NCBI GenBank assembly: GCA_009924535.1
Contig: RFRI01000115.1
Span: 1 to 5,399 of the forward strand
Origin: Verrucomicrobiota bacterium
Lineage (GTDB): Bacteria > Verrucomicrobiota > Verrucomicrobiia > Opitutales > UBA953
Length of the DNA stretch: 5,399 nucleotides
Reading direction: 5' to 3'
Made by a program: the position numbers and the translations under genes. The notes beneath the pieces were generated by a model. That model was not told the origin of the DNA and did no database searches. It worked only from the letters and a program-made list of their open reading frames with translations. This document shows positions 1 through 5,399 of this stretch, piece by piece; position 1 is the stretch's first letter; each line of letters starts with the position of its first letter.

Positions 1-767
1 ACTTCGTGGGCCGACTTCATGTCGACGCCCGAGTGCATGTCGTAGCTCAGGCCGGCGGAGCGGCCGGTACCCAGGGAGGCCTGGAAGCCGATGCCGCCGC
101 GGAAGACGTTCTGGTCGGCGCCGTAGGTCGCCACGTTGAAGGACGTGGGCGAAGCGGCGTCGGCGAAGTTCGCCGTCAGCGAGTTGCCGGTGCTGGCCAG
201 GTTGTGTTCGTAGGCGACGTTGAGCGAGATCGACATCGTGTCGGTCAGCTTCATCGAGTAGCCAAGGCCCACTTCGGCGTTGGTGCTCGACTGCGACGCG
301 GCGGACACGTTGAGGTTGGCGCCCGTGCCGGTTTCGCTGAAGGCGTCGAGCTTCGCCGACGTACGGTTGAGGCCGACGTACGGGGTGAAGGCGCCGAGCT
401 TGGAGAAGCTCAGGCGGGCGAGCATCGAGCTGCCTTCGAGGTTCTGGTCGACGAAGGCCTGGCCGTTGCGCGCGCCGCTGTTCTTGAACTTCCCGCCGGT
501 GAGGGCGAGGTCGAGGCGGGTCGCGCCGAGGTCGGAGGAGAAGCCGACGCCCAAGGACTGACCCGAGCCCTTCGAGCTGAAGCCCGAAGCGGACGTGTTA
601 CCGTCGTTCTGCGAGATCAGCATCGAGAACTGCGAGGTCGTCGAGAGGGCCTTCGTGGCGATCACGTAGGTCGCGTTGACGTCGTATTTGGCGTTCTGTC
701 CGGACGGGGAGGCGGTCATCGTGGCCTCCTGCTGGTCGTAGCCGACCTGCATGTTCCAGCCTTCGGG
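1..767 (-). other. Autotransporter beta-barrel (translocator) domain, C-terminus truncated by window
   Basis: Encodes residues about 945-1199. Alternating amphipathic strands such as GWNMQVGYDQQEA, YDVNATYVIATKA, QSLGVGFSSDL, TRLDLALTGGKF, SSMLARLSFSKLG, FTPYVGLNRTSA, TNAEVGLGYSMKL, MSISLNVAYEHNL and NVFRGGIGFQASLG, with polar turns, are typical of the barrel that inserts in the outer membrane and exports or displays the passenger. The last visible strand (AGLSYDMHSG) resembles the penultimate strand of the family; a final strand ending in an aromatic residue is expected just outside. Confidence 0.85.
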
Positions 768-3599
768 CGTGGCGATGGCGCCGGTCAGGGCGCGGGCCAG
801 CGTCAGCGAATTACGGGAAGCCATGATCATCGACGTGCCGTAGACCTCAGGGGAGAGCGAGTCCAGGGCCAGGCCGACGTCCGAGGCCATCAGCACGCCG
901 GCGACCGCGTTGCCGAGGTCGTTGGCGGCCAGGTAGGCCTTGCCGGTCGAGGTGGTGGAGCCGGCGCCGTTGGCGATGATCGTTCCGCTGACGAGACCGT
1001 CGGCGTAGAGGGCGGCGCCGATGGCCTGACGATTCGTGTTCGTCGCGTCATAGGCCGCGAACGTCTGGGCTTCGGTGAGGCCGGTGCCGTAGACGTAACC
1101 CGTGGTCGGCTGGAAGAAGACCTGCGTCGTCTGGGTGTTACGGTCGAGGGTGGCGAAGCTGCCGGTGAAAGCGCTGGCGCTGATCACCTGGAAGTTCTGG
1201 CCGCGGACCGGGTCGAAGCTGTTGAACTTCGTGATCTTCAGCGTGGCGCCAGGGGCGGCCGGAGCCGTCGTCGCCGGGGCTGCCGTGAAGGTACCGGTGA
1301 CGACCAGCTTGTCGTGTCCGTTCGGGTTCACGCCTGCGCCGGCGGTACCGCCGATCTCGATGTCGAGCACGCCGTTCTCGGTGTAGTCTCCGGCGACCGT
1401 CAGGATGCCCGGCGAGTTGCCCGGGGCGACCGTGCCGAAGTTGCTGACGCTGCCGTTGATGCGACCGCTGCCCTTCAGGATGGCGCCCTTGTAGATGTTG
1501 ACGACCGGCGAGGCGACGCTGCCGTTGATGGTCAGGGTGCCGTTCGAGACGTTGGTGTTGCCGGTGTAGGTGTTCGTGGCGCTGAGGATGAGTTCGCCCG
1601 AACCCACCTTCCAGAGCTGACCCGTGCCCGCGATGGAGCCCGAGATCGTGTTCGTGCCGGTCATGTCGAAGATGCCGCCGGTGCTGTTGAGCACCACGGA
1701 GTTCGTGATGGTGGCGTTGTTGGAGGTCAGCGTCGTGCCGGCCATCGTCAGCGTGGCGCCACCGCCCGGCAGGGTCGCGACGGCGTTGGTGTAGTGCATC
1801 GCGATGTACTGGCCGCCTTCGACCAAGCCGAAGGTATCAGTGCCGGAGGGCACCATGGCATGGTTCTGAAGCGCCACGAGCAGCCACTTCTCGGTGGTGC
1901 CGTTGACGCCCATCACGTCGCTGATGTCGATGATGCCGGTGAACTCCTTGTCGATCGAGCGGAAGTCGGTGCCGGCGTAGAAGCGGCCGGAGGACGCGGC
2001 GGTGAGGTTGGCGCTCAGGGTGACGACGCCGGTGGACGAGTTGATGGCGGTGATGGTGGTGCCATCGGTGATGCCGGTGGCGCTGACCTTCTGGCCGACG
2101 GACAGGCCGACCGTGCTGGCGACGGTGACCGTGTTGGAGCCGCTGACGCCGGAGACGACGGTGGTGTTAGCGGAACCGAGGAAGCGGGTGCGATCGGCCT
2201 CGAGTACCTGCACGGCGTTGGCTTCGCGCAGGGCCTGCGTGGACAAGGTGGGGTCGATGATCCAGGTCTTGGCGATGTAGCCGTTGGCGCCCGGGTCTTC
2301 GTTCACGTAGACGAGGCCATCCTTGCCGACGCCGATGTTGTCGAACATCCAGGCGGTCGCGCCGTCCTTGCCGCGCATGTTGGCGCTGTCGACGAGGACG
2401 GAGATGTTGCCGCCGGTGGTGAAATCGCCGCCGGTGACGACGCCGCCGGAGACGGTCACGCCCGTGAAGTCGAGTCGGTAGACCTTGGCGGAGAGCTGGC
2501 TCGAGAAGCCGGTGGGCTTAGAGCCGGTGGTATTGAAGAGGTAGCTGTTGGCGTTGAGCCAGGCGCCATCTTCCGGGCGGAGGAACTGAGTGATGCCCGC
2601 GGCGGTGGCAGCGGTCTGGAGACCGGTGGCGGTGATGGCGTTCGCGGCCGTGCTGCCCGAAGCGGCGCCGACGGCGGCGGTGAGGGCGGCGGTGTTGCCA
2701 GTGTTGGCGAGGACGAAGGTGCCGACGAGGCCAGTGGCCACTTCCGCGGTGACCGCGCCAGTATAGCCGGTGGCGCTGGTGACCTTGACGCCATAGAGCT
2801 GTCCGTTGGTCAGGCCGGCCTTTTCGATGGCGGTCGTGCCCGTGCTATTCTTGTCGCCAATGTAGACGAAGACCTGGCCGTAGGGGGAGGTGTCGTTATT
2901 GCCTGCGACAACGGTCTTGTCGCCGGTGAAGGGGTTGGCGAGGAGGTTCTCGATCGCGTAGCGGCCGAGCTGGGGGAGTTCGTAGACCTTGCCGGCATCA
3001 GTACCGGTGGCGACCCAGGCGAAACCGCGGCTACCAAGGGGGTTGTTGGCGGTACTGGCGGCGGCGCCTTCTTCACCGTTCATGAAGATCTGTCCGTTGT
3101 AGCCCTTGCCGGAGACGCTGTTGTACATGGCCGAAACCGGGGCGAGGTCCGCGGAGCAGAGGCGCCACATGGCGTAAGAGGTGCCGGAGCTCCAAGCAGC
3201 GGTGCTGCGGTTATAGAGGAAAAGGTTCGCGTTGCTGCTCAGGAAGTCGCTGCCGGAGACGACGGAGAAGTCGGACTTGTTGATGACCAACTTCGAGACG
3301 TAGGCACCCATGGCGCCGGAGGGACGGTTGACGCCCCAGGAGTCCCAGAGTTCATGGTTCGAAAGAATGGTGAAGGTGCCGTTGCCGTTGTCGAAGACGC
3401 CGAGACCGTCCGGAACGCCACCTGCGCGGTAGCCGTTGCCGGCCGTGTCACCGGTGGTGATGATCGAGGTGGCCGTCCAGCCCGGGGCGGTCACGATGCC
3501 GTAGGGGGAGTTGGAGCTGGAAGGGCCGGTAATCTGCTGAGCGTTGACCGAAACGACGGCAGCCGCGGCGACGAGGAACGAACGTGCGATGTTTTTCAT
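1..3599 (-). CDS. Autotransporter with N-terminal PhoX/DUF839-like phosphatase domain (partial, C-terminus beyond window)
   Basis: The frame is open for 1,199 codons from an ATG at 3599-3597 to the window edge. Residues 1-20 form a signal peptide (MKN-IAR, hydrophobic Ala/Val core, VNA|QQ cleavage). Residues about 25-604 resemble the secreted PhoX/DUF839 phosphatase family as I remember it: GVPDGLGVFDNG, NHE (81-83), an LCSAD segment with Cys148, NGEE (174-177), LRPEDGAW (340-347), FTGIIDIS (553-560) and LVEGGQY (592-598). The conserved Glu, Asp and Cys residues are candidate metal ligands; that role is inference. Residues about 610-750 are a beta-helical passenger with one PATR-type repeat (658-693) and APGNSPGILTV (725-735). 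A helix with LDSLSPEVYG (912-921) leads into an outer-membrane beta-barrel from about 945. It ends at GLSYDMHSG-VDMKSAHE, so probably only the last strand or so is missing. No Shine-Dalgarno is seen. The gene is certain, the barrel very likely, and the enzyme assignment moderate. Confidence 0.9.
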   Translation of the reverse strand, partial: MKNIARSFLVAAAAVVSVNAQQITGPSSSNSPYGIVTAPGWTATSIITTGDTAGNGYRAGGVPDGLGVFDNGNGTFTILSNHELWDSWGVNRPSGAMGAYVSKLVINKSDFSVVSGSDFLSSNANLFLYNRSTAAWSSGTSYAMWRLCSADLAPVSAMYNSVSGKGYNGQIFMNGEEGAAASTANNPLGSRGFAWVATGTDAGKVYELPQLGRYAIENLLANPFTGDKTVVAGNNDTSPYGQVFVYIGDKNSTGTTAIEKAGLTNGQLYGVKVTSATGYTGAVTAEVATGLVGTFVLANTGNTAALTAAVGAASGSTAANAITATGLQTAATAAGITQFLRPEDGAWLNANSYLFNTTGSKPTGFSSQLSAKVYRLDFTGVTVSGGVVTGGDFTTGGNISVLVDSANMRGKDGATAWMFDNIGVGKDGLVYVNEDPGANGYIAKTWIIDPTLSTQALREANAVQVLEADRTRFLGSANTTVVSGVSGSNTVTVASTVGLSVGQKVSATGITDGTTITAINSSTGVVTLSANLTAASSGRFYAGTDFRSIDKEFTGIIDISDVMGVNGTTEKWLLVALQNHAMVPSGTDTFGLVEGGQYIAMHYTNAVATLPGGGATLTMAGTTLTSNNATITNSVVLNSTGGIFDMTGTNTISGSIAGTGQLWKVGSGELILSATNTYTGNTNVSNGTLTINGSVASPVVNIYKGAILKGSGRINGSVSNFGTVAPGNSPGILTVAGDYTENGVLDIEIGGTAGAGVNPNGHDKLVVTGTFTAAPATTAPAAPGATLKITKFNSFDPVRGQNFQVISASAFTGSFATLDRNTQTTQVFFQPTTGYVYGTGLTEAQTFAAYDATNTNRQAIGAALYADGLVSGTIIANGAGSTTSTGKAYLAANDLGNAVAGVLMASDVGLALDSLSPEVYGTSMIMASRNSLTLARALTGAIATPEGWNMQVGYDQQEATMTASPSGQNAKYDVNATYVIATKALSTTSQFSMLISQNDGNTSASGFSSKGSGQSLGVGFSSDLGATRLDLALTGGKFKNSGARNGQAFVDQNLEGSSMLARLSFSKLGAFTPYVGLNRTSAKLDAFSETGTGANLNVSAASQSSTNAEVGLGYSMKLTDTMSISLNVAYEHNLASTGNSLTANFADAASPTSFNVATYGADQNVFRGGIGFQASLGTGRSAGLSYDMHSGVDMKSAHE
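1521..1628 (-). other. PATR-type autotransporter-associated beta-strand repeat
   Basis: Encodes residues 658-693. The pattern is K-V-G-S-G-E-L-I-L-S-A-T-N-T-Y-T-G followed by N-T-N-V-S-N-G-T-L-T-I-N-G, matching the usual GxGxLxLSGxNTYTGxTxVxxGTLxV form of passenger-associated repeats. Only one full copy is present, followed by degenerate beta-helix rungs (705-748) ending in APGNSPGILTVAGDY. The repeat sits between the enzyme-like domain and the barrel, the normal place for a passenger stalk. Confidence 0.85.
1788..3527 (-). other. PhoX/DUF839-like enzymatic domain of the autotransporter
   Basis: Encodes residues about 25-604. Family-like blocks appear in order: PDGLGVFDNGNGTFTILSNHE (roughly 63-83), VSKLVINKSDFSVVSG, WRLCSADL, IFMNGEEG, YELPQLGRYAIENL, DKTVVAGNNDT, QVFVYIGDK, LTNGQLYGVKV, LRPEDGAW, VYVNEDPGANG and EFTGIIDIS. 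The alternation of beta-strand blocks fits a beta-propeller phosphatase or phytase-like fold. Two stretches look inserted: an Ala/Thr-rich segment (about 274-335) and a small module (486-540). The assignment rests on remembered family motifs, not a search; a non-catalytic propeller is the alternative. Confidence 0.55.
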
Positions 3600-3601
3600 G
3601 G

Positions 3602-3629
3602 TTGGGGGCGATGACCATATCCCCGCCAA
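3602..3629 (-). other. Possible 5' leader hairpin just before the autotransporter start
   Basis: On the plus strand TTGGGGGCG (3602-3610) and CCCCGCCAA (3621-3629) can pair at 7 of 9 positions around a 10-base loop. In the mRNA this lies two to three bases upstream of the start codon, where no Shine-Dalgarno is visible. It could modulate translation initiation, or be chance pairing in GC-rich DNA. Confidence 0.3.
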
Positions 3630-3695
3630 GTTTCGGAACCTCGTCAGGAATGCGTCAGCCTCGTCATACACCGAAAGGTCACTTACGCCGTAATC

Positions 3696-3707
3696 GACAC
3701 AAGTGTC
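3696..3707. promoter_or_regulatory. Inverted repeat GACAC-AA-GTGTC, possible operator
   Basis: Perfect 5-base arms separated by AA. The right arm shares the GTGTCAC copy of the GTCA array. Located about 100 bases before the autotransporter start, downstream of the candidate -10 in the direction of transcription. A small regulator dimer could bind here; it could also be a by-product of the array. Confidence 0.3.
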
Positions 3708-3717
3708 ACCGACCTGA

Positions 3718-3723
3718 ATTATG
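3718..3723 (-). promoter_or_regulatory. Candidate -10 element (CATAAT) for the autotransporter gene
   Basis: Read on the minus strand the hexamer is CATAAT, five of six matches to TATAAT and the best AT-rich -10 in an otherwise GC-rich gap. No good -35 stands 16-18 bases upstream; AGGTCG is found there instead. That would fit an activator-dependent promoter using the GTGAC repeats upstream, but this is inference. It would give a leader of about 110 bases. Confidence 0.3.
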
Positions 3724-3733
3724 CGCAGCCATC

Positions 3734-3751
3734 GTGACGACGACCTGTCAC
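3734..3751. promoter_or_regulatory. Inverted repeat GTGAC-N8-GTCAC, possible operator
   Basis: Arms GTGAC (3734-3738) and GTCAC (3747-3751) are perfect reverse complements around GACGACCT. It lies just upstream of the candidate -10 for the minus-strand gene, about where a -35 or activator site would be. The left arm is the only member of the array in the opposite orientation. The spacing does not match the CRP/FNR consensus. Confidence 0.35.
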
Positions 3752-3796
3752 CAAGAACGCACGCCTGTCACCTTCGTCACTAACCCGTCACCCTTG

Positions 3797-4579
3797 TCAC
3801 TTCATCATCGCCAATCCGCGGAAGGCGAAGGCTAGGCCGAGGGCGATGAGGAGATAGGAGGAGACGTAAGGGGCTCGATGGGCGACGCGGCTGAACCAGC
3901 CGGACTTCTCGGCGAGCTTCTTGAAGCCCCACGAGGCAAGCACGCCGACGGAGATCATGGTGAGCGCGAGGCCGAAACTGAAGGCCGCGACGATGCTGAA
4001 GCCGAGCGAGAACTGCTTCACCTGCAGACACACGATGAGAATCGAGACTGCGGCGGGGCAGGGCATGAGGCCGCCGGTGAGGCCGAAGATCACGATCTGT
4101 CCCGTGGTGACCTGGCGGTTCGCGAAGCGCTTCTGAATATCCGTCGCGTGCGCGCGGGCGTGCGCGTCTTCGTCCTCGTGTCCGTGATGAGGGTCGTGGG
4201 TGTGGCCGCCTTCGCCGTGATGGTGGTGAGGGTGCCCGTGCTCTTCGCGCAGGCGCATGATCGTCCAGACGGCCATGCCGATGACGATGAGGCCGCTGAC
4301 GAGGAGGAAGTAAGGCTCGGTCTGTTCGACGTTCCAGTGGGAGCCGTACTTCAGCGCGAGCCCGGCGAGGATCCAGATGATGAGCGTGTGCGAGAGGGCG
4401 GCGCAGAAACCAAGCAGGGCGGCCTGCCAGACGGTCCCGCGGACGGCGATGATGAAGGCGGCCATCATGGTCTTGGAGTGGCCGGGTTCGAGTCCGTGGA
4501 GGGCGCCGAGGAGGATGGCGACGGGGATGTAGAGCCAGGCGTGGGCCGTGCCTTGTTGGAGCAATTGGGCGAAGTCCAT
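3797..4579 (-). CDS. rcnA: Nickel/cobalt efflux permease RcnA
   Basis: A 260-residue inner-membrane protein of the NiCoT/RcnA family, which exports Ni2+ and Co2+ from the cytoplasm. It matches E. coli RcnA (about 274 residues) along its length as I recall it: LLQQG near the start, ILLGALHGLEPGHSKTMMAA (22-41) with the metal-site HGLEPGHSK, a cytoplasmic His/acid-rich loop (114-144, 13 histidines), DAHARAHATDIQKRF (138-152), then IFGLTGGLMPCPAA (164-177). About six membrane segments are visible (roughly 15-45, 51-76, 89-109, 161-186, 195-216, 236-256). Start ATG at 4579 is supported by full-length homology and an AGGG seven bases upstream. Stop TGA lies inside the last GTCA motif of the array. 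The next gene on this strand begins 197 bases on, and no hairpin-plus-T terminator is evident between. No RcnR gene or clear RcnR-type operator is visible here. Confidence 0.95.
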   Translation of the reverse strand: MDFAQLLQQGTAHAWLYIPVAILLGALHGLEPGHSKTMMAAFIIAVRGTVWQAALLGFCAALSHTLIIWILAGLALKYGSHWNVEQTEPYFLLVSGLIVIGMAVWTIMRLREEHGHPHHHHGEGGHTHDPHHGHEDEDAHARAHATDIQKRFANRQVTTGQIVIFGLTGGLMPCPAAVSILIVCLQVKQFSLGFSIVAAFSFGLALTMISVGVLASWGFKKLAEKSGWFSRVAHRAPYVSSYLLIALGLAFAFRGLAMMK

Positions 4580-4665
4580 GCCGTGACCCTACCGCCAGGC
4601 CTTGGGCTGTCCACCTTGGGGATAGGCTTGCGATAGGGCAGGGGCTTTTGCTTCCTACCTCTTGC
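4580..4665. promoter_or_regulatory. Divergent intergenic region between rcnA and the aldo/keto reductase
   Basis: These 86 bases must hold the starts of both divergent transcripts unless promoters lie inside the genes. Two short direct repeats are present: CCTTGGG at 4600-4606 and 4614-4620 (14-base step), and GATAGG at 4621-4626 and 4632-4637 (11-base step). I find no good -35/-10 pair on either strand and no recognisable RcnR site. Confidence 0.4.
4587..4590 (-). promoter_or_regulatory. Ribosome binding site of rcnA
   Basis: Read on the minus strand, GTAGGGT places AGGG seven bases before the ATG at 4579. It is the only convincing Shine-Dalgarno in the window and supports the chosen rcnA start. 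Confidence 0.6.
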
Positions 4666-5399
4666 ATGAAGACCGTCCTCCTTGGCCAAAGCCAGCTCAC
4701 CTCCAGTCGCCTTGCCTATGGCTGCTGGCGGATCGCCACCCAAGGTGATGCGGTGGCGGACTACGCGACCGCCAAGGCGGCCATCTTCGCGGCGGTCGAC
4801 GCGGGTTACACGCTCTTCGACCATGCCGACATCTATTGCGACGGCGAAGCCGAGCGCGTCTTCGGTCGGATCCTGAAGGAGAACCCCGGCCTGCGGGCTA
4901 AGATGACCATCGCGACCAAGGCTGGCATCCGTTTCAAGAACCGCCCCGTCGGCGCCCCGGTCCGTTATGATTTCTCCCGCGCCCACCTCATCGCCCAGTG
5001 CGAGCTGTCGCTCAAGCAGCTCGGCGTCGAGGCCATCGACCTCCTGCATCTCCACCGTCCGGATTACCTGATGGATGCCGCCGAGGTCGCGGGCGTCTTC
5101 ACCGAGCTCCGCGCCGCCGGCAAGGTGCGCGAATTCGGCGTGAGCAATTTCAGCCCCTCGCAGTTCTCGCTCCTGCAGAACGCGCTCTCGTTCCCGCTGG
5201 TCACGAACCAGGTCGAGGTCAGCCTCGTGCAGCTGTATGCCTTGCATGACGGCACCCTCGACCAGTGTCAGGAGAAGAAGGTGACCCCGCTGGCTTGGAG
5301 CCCGCTGGGCGCGGGTCTGCTCGGTTCAGGCGGCGTCGATCTCCTGCCGGGGCAGCGTCATTACGACCCGACCGCCGTGCTGGCCGTCTTGGATCGTAT
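4666..5399 (+). CDS. ydhF: YdhF-type aldo/keto reductase (partial, C-terminus beyond window)
   Basis: Starts at ATG 4666 and is open for 244 codons to the window edge; E. coli YdhF is just under 300 residues, so roughly the last 50 are missing. It belongs to the aldo/keto reductase superfamily: cytoplasmic TIM-barrel NAD(P)H-dependent carbonyl reductases. The catalytic tetrad is complete: Asp52 and Tyr57 in FDHADIY, Lys85 in ATKAG, His130 in LLHLHRPD. Further family blocks are AAGKVREFGVSNFSPSQFSLL (about 150-170), TNQVEVS (180-186) and PLAWSPLGAGLL (208-219). The HRPDYLMDAAEVA and DGTLDQ segments are close to YdhF in particular. The start matches the family N-terminus, but the bases just before it (CTTCCTACCTCTTGC) hold no Shine-Dalgarno. 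The physiological substrate is not indicated. It is divergent from rcnA with no evident functional link. Confidence 0.93.
   Translation, partial: MKTVLLGQSQLTSSRLAYGCWRIATQGDAVADYATAKAAIFAAVDAGYTLFDHADIYCDGEAERVFGRILKENPGLRAKMTIATKAGIRFKNRPVGAPVRYDFSRAHLIAQCELSLKQLGVEAIDLLHLHRPDYLMDAAEVAGVFTELRAAGKVREFGVSNFSPSQFSLLQNALSFPLVTNQVEVSLVQLYALHDGTLDQCQEKKVTPLAWSPLGAGLLGSGGVDLLPGQRHYDPTAVLAVLDR

Larger units (their letters stand above)
3642..3800. repeat. One-sided array of ten GTCA motifs, with Pho-box-like direct repeats
   Basis: On the plus strand GTCA begins at 3643, 3654, 3663, 3678, 3705, 3747, 3767, 3776, 3787 and 3796; chance would give fewer than one in this length. The opposite orientation (TGAC) occurs once in the same span. 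Many copies read (C/T)GTCAC. Steps of 9, 11 and 20 bases recur, about one or two helical turns. Two pairs have exact 7+4+7 spacing: CGTCAGG-AATG-CGTCAGC (3642-3659) and CGTCACT-AACC-CGTCACC (3775-3792), like the PhoB box built on CTGTCA half-sites. Perfect CTGTCAC half-sites occur at 3745-3751 and 3765-3771. The last copy overlaps the rcnA stop codon. Relative to the downstream minus-strand gene the motif reads GTGAC, opposite to the E. coli arrangement, so the regulator's identity is open. Confidence 0.6.

Noticed and set aside
6..3614. Plus-strand open frame of 1,202 codons
   Set aside because: It is codon-aligned antisense to a minus-strand gene with a clear signal peptide, PATR repeat and barrel. 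Its product is an Ala/Gly/Arg/Val/Asp-rich string with no recognisable domain.
3734..3751. CRP/FNR site
   Set aside because: GTGAC-N8-GTCAC does not give the TGTGA-N6-TCACA arrangement; the arms are GTGAC rather than TGTGA and the spacing differs.
3600..3796. Rho-independent terminator after rcnA
   Set aside because: I find no stable stem followed by a T run on the minus strand; the inverted repeats present lack a T tract.
3642..3800. CRISPR-like or tandem minisatellite reading of the GTCA array
   Set aside because: The repeated unit is only 4-7 bases, the spacers are irregular (9 to 42) and there is no long conserved repeat.
3878..4636. Plus-strand open frame of 252 codons opposite rcnA
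   Set aside because: Codon-aligned antisense shadow of rcnA with a charged, domain-less product.
4580..4665. RcnR operator
   Set aside because: No TACT-N6-AGTA type element with a central G tract could be found; the G runs here are not flanked by the required bases.
3780..4700. Minus-strand open frame of 306 codons overlapping rcnA
   Set aside because: It is an out-of-frame reading of rcnA, extremely rich in Arg, Pro and His. The 260-residue RcnA frame matches its family end to end.
4465..5247. Minus-strand open frame of 260 codons opposite the aldo/keto reductase
   Set aside because: Codon-aligned antisense shadow of a reductase with an intact catalytic tetrad; it also overlaps the start of rcnA.

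Overview
The window is GC-rich and densely coded. It holds three protein genes: a very large surface or secreted protein on the minus strand that runs off the left edge, a nickel/cobalt efflux permease on the minus strand, and an aldo/keto reductase on the plus strand that runs off the right edge. The organism is a Gram-negative bacterium, because the first gene ends in an outer-membrane autotransporter barrel. The autotransporter-associated beta-strand repeat, the high GC and the near absence of Shine-Dalgarno sites before two of the three genes would suit a Verrucomicrobiota/Opitutales-type genome. That taxonomic guess is inference; a proteobacterium is not excluded.

Layout. Positions 1-3599 (minus) are one uninterrupted frame of 1,199 codons that I translated by hand. 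It has a signal peptide, a PhoX/DUF839-like phosphatase or phytase-like domain, a short beta-helical passenger with a PATR-type repeat, and a C-terminal autotransporter barrel cut off by the window edge, probably a few to a few tens of residues short. The equally long plus-strand frame opposite it is a codon-aligned shadow and is not annotated. Positions 3600-3796 are non-coding and hold a striking one-sided array of ten GTCA motifs, two pairs of which have the 7+4+7 geometry of a Pho box, plus two inverted repeats and a possible -10 element. Positions 3797-4579 (minus) are rcnA. Positions 4580-4665 are a short divergent intergenic region. Positions 4666-5399 (plus) are a YdhF-type aldo/keto reductase lacking its C-terminus.

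How they may fit together. rcnA and the reductase look like ordinary single genes with divergent starts. The most interesting unit is the autotransporter gene with its upstream repeat array: a phosphatase-like enzyme domain apparently built into an autotransporter, preceded by direct repeats that resemble PhoB-type sites though in the opposite orientation. A phosphate-starvation, surface-displayed phosphoesterase is the hypothesis that would unite these observations; none of it is proven by the sequence alone.
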